Below are positions 26,802-32,021 of a stretch of DNA of 32,021 nt, piece by piece. The first letter of the stretch is position 1, and each line of letters opens with the position of its first letter. The position numbers and the translations under genes were made by a program. The DNA comes from Branchiostoma floridae. Its lineage: Eukaryota; Chordata; Leptocardii; Amphioxiformes; Branchiostomatidae. The notes beneath the pieces are model-generated. The model had not been told where the DNA came from and searched no databases. It saw nothing but the letters and a program-made list of their open reading frames with translations. The DNA lies in contig NC_049991.1 of assembly GCF_000003815.2 (NCBI RefSeq), positions 2,383,758 through 2,415,778 of the forward strand. The letters are read 5' to 3'.

Positions 26802-29800
26802 GAGATTGACCGTTTCTATTGATGTATTACATTATACGTATGGTCTAAAATGCCCTGTAGTAGTGTAGTATTGTAGTAGGTCTTGCCGCTACGAGGGTAA
26901 CGGAGCACGCCACTGCTGGTGTACGGGACGACCTGGCCTTTCAGCCGTAGAAGATATTGTGGTTGGTCGTTTCGACTGGTGTGACATTATACGGAAGGAC
27001 TAAAATGCCCTGCAGTAGTGTAGTATTGTAGTAAGTCTTGCCGCTACAAGGGTATAGGGGCATGCCACTTCTCGTGTACGGGACGACCTGGGCTTTCAGC
27101 CGTAGAAGATATTGTGGTTGATCGTTTCGACTGGTGTGACATTATACGTATGGTCTAAAATGCCCTGTAGTAGTGTAGTATTGTAGTAGGTCTTGCCGCT
27201 ACGAGGGTAACGGGGCACGCCACTGCTGGTGTACGGGACGACCTGGCCTTTCAGCCGTAGAAGATATTGTGGTTGGTCGTTTCGACTGGTGTGACATTAT
27301 ACGGAAGGACTAAAATGCCCTGCAGTAGTGTAGTATTGTAGTAGGTCTTGCCGCTACAAGGGTATAGGGGCATGCCACTTCTCGTGTACGGGACGACCTG
27401 GGCTTTCAGCCGTAGAAGATATTGTGGTTGATCGTTTCGACTGGTGTGACATTATACGTATGGTCTAAAATGCCCTGTAGTAGTGTAGTATTGTAGTAGG
27501 TCTTGCCGCTACGAGGGTAACGGGGCACGCCACTGCTGGTGTACGGGACTACCTGGCCTTTCAGCCGTGGAAGATATTGTGGTTGGCCGTTTCGGCTGGT
27601 GTGACATTATACGGAAGGACTAAAATGCCCTGTAGTAGTGTAGTATTGTAGTAGGTCTTGCCGCTACAATGGTATAGGGGCATGCCACTTCTCGTGTACG
27701 GGACGACCTGGGCTTTCAGCCGTAGAAGATATTGTGGTTGATCGTCTCGACTGGTGTGACATTATACGGAAGGACTAAAATGCCCTGTAGTAGTGTAGTA
27801 TTGTAGTAGATCTTGCCGCTACGAGGGTAGCTGGGCATGTCACTTCTCGTGTACGGGACGAGCTGGGCTTTCAGCCGTAGAAGATATTGTGGTTGGCCGT
27901 TTCGACTGGTGTGACATTGTACGGAAGGACTAAAATGCCCTGTAGTATTGTAGTATTGTAGTAGGTCTTGCCGCTACGAGGGTAGCGGGGCATGTCACTT
28001 CTCGTGTACGGGACGACCTGGGCTTTCAGCCGTAGAAGATATTGTGGTTGGCCGTTTCGACTGGTGTGACATTATGCGGAAAGCTAAAATGCCCTGTAGT
28101 ATTGTAGTATTGTAGTAGATCTTTCCGCTTCGAGGGTAGCGGGGCATGTCACTTCTCGTGTACGGGACGACCTGGGCGTTCAGCCGTAGAAGATATTGTG
28201 GTTGATCGTTTCGACTGGTGTGACATTATACGGAAGGACTAAAATGCCCTGTAGTATTGTAGTAGGTCTTGCCGCTACGAGGGTAGCGGGGCATGTCACT
28301 TCTCGTGTACGGGACGACCTTGGCTTTCAGCCGTAAAAGATATTGTGGTTGGCCGTTTCGACTGGTGTGACATTATACGTATGGTCTAAAATGCCCTGTA
28401 GTAGTGTAGTATTGTAGTAGATCTTGCCGCTACGAGGGTAGCGGGGCATGTCACTTCTCGTGTACGGGACGACCTGGGCTTTCAGCCGTAAAATATATTG
28501 TGGTTGGCCGTTTCGACTGGTGTGACATTATACGGAAGGACTAAAATGGCCTGTAGTAGTGTAGTATTGTAGTAGATCTTGCCGCTTCGAGAGTAGCGGG
28601 GCATGTCAATTCTCGTGTACGGGACGACTTGGGCTTTCAGCCGTAGAAGATATTGTGGTTGGCCGTTTCGACTTGTGTGACATTATACGGAAGGACTAAA
28701 ATGCCTTGTAGTATTGTAGTATTGTAGTAGGTCTTGTCGCTACGAGGGTAGCGGGGCATGTCACTTCTCGTGTACGGGACGACCTGGGCTTTCAGCCGTA
28801 AAAGATTTTGTGGTTGGCCGTTTCGACTGGTGTGACATTATACGGAAGGACTAAAATGCCCTGTAGTAGTATGGTATTGTAGTAGGTCTTGCCGCTACAG
28901 CGGTAGCGGGGCACGCCACTGCTGATGTACGGGACGACCTGGCCTTTCATGCCGTAAAAGATATTGAGGTTGACCGTTCCTACTGATGTATTACAGTATA
29001 CGAGTGGTCTGAAATGCCCTGTAGTAGTGTAGTATTGTAGTAAGTCTTACCGCTACAAGAGTATCAAGGATACACCGCTGCTCACGTACGGGGCGACCTG
29101 GCCTTTCACGCCGTCAAAGATATTGAGGTTGACCGTTTCTACTGATGTAATACATTATACGAATGGTCTGAAATGCCCTGTAGTAGTGTAGTATTGTCGT
29201 AGGTCTTGTCGCTACAAGGGTATAGGGGCATGCCACTTCTCGTGTACGGGACGACCTGGGCTTTCAGCCGTAGAAGATATTGTGGTTGGCCGTTTCGACT
29301 GGTGTGACATTATACGGAAGGACTAAAATGCCCTGTAGTATGGTAGTATTGTAGTAGGTCTTGCCGCTACGAGGGTAGCGGGGCATGTCACTTCTCGTGT
29401 ATGGGACGACCTGGACTTTCAGCCGTAAAAGATATTGTGGTTGGCCGTTTCGACTGGTGTGACATTATACGGAAGGACTAAAATGCCCTGTAGTAGTGTA
29501 GTATTGTAGTAGATCTTGCCGCTACGAGGGTAGCGGAGCATGTCCCTTCTCGTGTACGGGACGACCTGGGCTTTCAGCCGTAGAAGATATTGTGGTTGGC
29601 CGTTTCGACTGGTGTGACATTATACGGAAGGATTAAAATGCCCTGTAGTATTGTAGTATTGTAGTAGGTCTTGTCGCTACGAGGGTAGCGGGGCATGTCA
29701 CTTCTCGTGTATGGGACGACCTGGGCTTTCAGCCGTAAAAGATATTGTGGTTGGCCGTTTCGACTGGTGTGACATTATACGGAAGGACTAAAATGCCCTG

Positions 29801-30107
29801 TAGTAGTGTAGTATCGTAGTAGATCTTGCCGCTACGAGGGTAGCGGAGCATGTCCCTTCTCGTGTACGGGACGACCTGGGCTTTCAGCCGTAGAAGATAT
29901 TGTGGTTGGCCGTTTCGACTAGTGTGACATTATACGGAAGGACTAAAATGCCCTGTAGTATTGTAGTATTGAAGTAGGTCTTGTCGCTACGAGGGTAGCG
30001 GGGCATGTCACTTCTCGTGTACGGGACGACCTGGGCTTTCAGCCGTAGAAGATATTGTGGTTGGCCGTTTCGACTGGTGTGACATTATACGGAAGGACTA
30101 AAATGCC
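26802..30107 (+). repeat. 155-bp satellite array, part 1 (22 monomers)
   Basis: AAATGCCCTG-type anchors recur every 155 bp from 26847 to 30100, with a few 147-, 154-, 158- and 159-bp spacings. The monomer order is ACATTATACGGAAGGACTAA, GTAGTATTGTAGTAGGTCTT, GCCGCTACGAGGGTAGCGG, TCTCGTGTACGGGACGACCT, CTTTCAGCCGTAGAAGATAT and GTGGTTGGCCGTTTCGACTG. From 26847 to 27777 two monomer types alternate (310-bp dimer, three rounds). A longer order follows. Divergent monomers with TTGACCGTTTCTACTGATGT occur at the left edge and around 28968-29170. There is no coding content. Confidence 0.95.
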
Positions 30108-30671
30108 NNNNNNNNNNNNNNNNNNNNNNNNNNNNNNNNNNNNNNNNNNNNNNNNNNNNNNNNNNNNNNNNNNNNNNNNNNNNNNNNNNNNNNNNNNNNN
30201 NNNNNNNNNNNNNNNNNNNNNNNNNNNNNNNNNNNNNNNNNNNNNNNNNNNNNNNNNNNNNNNNNNNNNNNNNNNNNNNNNNNNNNNNNNNNNNNNNNNN
30301 NNNNNNNNNNNNNNNNNNNNNNNNNNNNNNNNNNNNNNNNNNNNNNNNNNNNNNNNNNNNNNNNNNNNNNNNNNNNNNNNNNNNNNNNNNNNNNNNNNNN
30401 NNNNNNNNNNNNNNNNNNNNNNNNNNNNNNNNNNNNNNNNNNNNNNNNNNNNNNNNNNNNNNNNNNNNNNNNNNNNNNNNNNNNNNNNNNNNNNNNNNNN
30501 NNNNNNNNNNNNNNNNNNNNNNNNNNNNNNNNNNNNNNNNNNNNNNNNNNNNNNNNNNNNNNNNNNNNNNNNNNNNNNNNNNNNNNNNNNNNNNNNNNNN
30601 NNNNNNNNNNNNNNNNNNNNNNNNNNNNNNNNNNNNNNNNNNNNNNNNNNNNNNNNNNNNNNNNNNNNNNN
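30108..30671. other. Sized assembly gap of 564 N inside the satellite
   Basis: The odd length suggests an estimated rather than placeholder gap. Monomer phase before and after the gap is consistent with about four monomer steps, but the order of monomer types predicts one more (see findings). Confidence 0.95.
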
Positions 30672-32021
30672 AGATATTGAGGTTGACCGTTTCTACTGAT
30701 GTAATACATTATACGAATGGTCTGAAATGCCCTGTAGTAGTGTAGTATTGTCGTAGGTCTTGTCGCTACAAGGGTATAGGGGCATGCCACTTCTCGTGTA
30801 CGGGACGACCTGGGCTTTCAGCCGTAGAAGATATTGTGGTTGGCCGTTTCGACTGGTGTGACATTATACGGAAGGACTAAAATGCCCTGTAGTATGGTAG
30901 TATTGTAGTAGGTCTTGCCGCTACGAGGGTAGCGGGGCATGTCACTTCTCGTGTATGGGACGACCTGGACTTTCAGCCGTAAAAGATATTGTGGTTGGCC
31001 GCTTCGACTGGTGTGACATTATACGGAAGGACTAAAATGCCCTGTAGTAGTGTAGTATTGTAGTAGATCTTGCCGCTACGAGGGTAGCGGAGCATGTCCC
31101 TTCTCGTGTACGGGACGACCTGGGCTTTCAGCCGTAGAAGATATTGTGGTTGGCCGTTTCGACTGGTGTGACATTATACGGAAGGATTAAAATGCCCTGT
31201 AGTATTGTAGTATTGTAGTAGGTCTTGTCGCTACGAGGGTAGCGGGGCATGTCACTTCTCGTGTACGGGACGACCTGGCCTTTCAGCCGTAAAAGATATT
31301 GTGGTTGGCCGTTTCGACTGGTGTGACATTATACGGAAGGACTAAAATGCCCTGTAGTAGTGTAGTATTGTAGTAGATCTTGCCGCTACGAGGGTAGCGG
31401 GGCATGTCACTTCTCGTGTACGGGACGACCTGGGCTTTCAGCCGTAAAATATATTGTGGTTGGCCGTTTCGACTGGTGTGACATTATACGGAAGGACTAA
31501 AATGGCCTGTAGTAGTGTAGTATTGTAGTAGATCTTGCCGCTTCGAGGGTAGCGGGGCATGTCAATTCTCGTGTACGGGACGACCTGGGCTTTCAGCCGT
31601 AGAAGATATTGTGGTTGGCCGTTTCGACTTGTGTGACATTATACGGAAGGACTAAAATGCCTTGTAGTATTGTAGTATTGTAGTAGGTCTTGTCGCTACG
31701 AGGGTAGCGGGGCATGTCACTTCTCGTGTACGGGACGACCTGGGCTTTCAGCCGTAAAAGATTTTGTGGTTGGCCGTTTCGACTGGTGTGACATTATACG
31801 GAAGGACTAAAATGCCCTGTAGTAGTATGGTATTGTAGTAGGTCTTGCCGCTACAGCGGTAGCGGGGCACGCCACTGCTGATGTACGGGACGACCTGGCC
31901 TTTCATGCCGTAAAAGATATTGAGGTTGACCGTTCCTACTGATGTATTACAGTATACGAATGGTCTGAAATGCCCTGTAGTAGTGTAGTATTGTAGTAAG
32001 TCTTACCGCTACAAGAGTATC
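30672..32021 (+). repeat. 155-bp satellite array, part 2 (9 monomers, runs off the window)
   Basis: Anchors lie at 30724, 30879, 31034, 31189, 31344, 31499, 31654, 31809 and 31967. The part 30672 to about 31340 repeats 29118 to about 29785 (offset 1554). The part from 31344 repeats 28388-29065 (offset 2956), with only a few differences visible by eye. Private marks such as AATGGCCTG, GTCAATTCTCG and AGTAGTATGGTATTG occur in the same order in both blocks. Confidence 0.95.

Noticed and set aside
26207-26822. Three overlapping long frames including one with an unknown run
   Set aside because: They arise from the 111-bp repeat and read into the N gap.
28960-29000. Hammerhead-like CTGATG in divergent satellite monomers
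   Set aside because: The core reads CTGATGT rather than CTGATGA, and no paired GAAA segment lies at the right distance.
30055-30790. Two frames of 214 and 230 residues
   Set aside because: They consist almost entirely of gap N; the flanks are satellite.
26117-32021. CRISPR array or bacterial repeat structure
   Set aside because: The arrays are head-to-tail satellites without spacers, and the surroundings are clearly eukaryotic repeats.

Overview
The window looks like repeat-dense, gene-poor nuclear DNA from a marine invertebrate, most likely a lancelet (Branchiostoma). That is inferred from the style of its SINEs, MITEs and non-LTR elements and was not tested by any search. There are no operons, no rRNA genes and no CRISPR array. 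I see no confidently recognisable host gene. The best host-gene candidate is a small acidic ORF at 3490-3795 with a poly(A) signal just behind it. Almost everything else that can be explained is mobile-element or tandem-repeat DNA.

Layout. 1-285: 3' end of a LINE-like element (minus strand). 2056-2520: a 101-bp inverted-repeat insertion, a Penelope-like relic with a hammerhead-ribozyme-like core, and a palindromic MITE. 4116-9617: a Helitron helicase pseudogene (minus strand, 4488-6542, one in-frame stop), abutted by fragments of a roughly 1-kb repeat family that carries POU-octamer sequences. A cluster of nuclear-receptor half-sites sits at 8345-8479. 9801-10967: an element with terminal inverted repeats, filled by a 64-bp minisatellite and G-rich near-palindromes. 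11298-12306: a 30-bp and an 84-bp minisatellite. 13938-16660: a 0.8-kb tandem duplication whose left copy was hit by a 5'-truncated LINE. The 12-bp target duplication is intact, and the empty site is preserved in the right copy. 19846-21817: a complete copy of the octamer repeat and two MITEs. 23660-26115: a duplicated composite in which one copy received a tRNA-derived SINE, the other received a LINE tail, and a 178-bp subunit expanded. 26117-26701: a 111-bp minisatellite. 26802-32021: a satellite of 155-bp monomers with dimeric and then roughly nine-monomer higher-order structure, broken by N gaps.

How it fits together. The coding pieces are remnants of transposons (Helitron N-terminal region, two LINE C-termini) rather than a pathway. 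The main value of the window is a readable order of insertions and duplications and several dispersed repeats that carry transcription-factor-like or ribozyme-like motifs.
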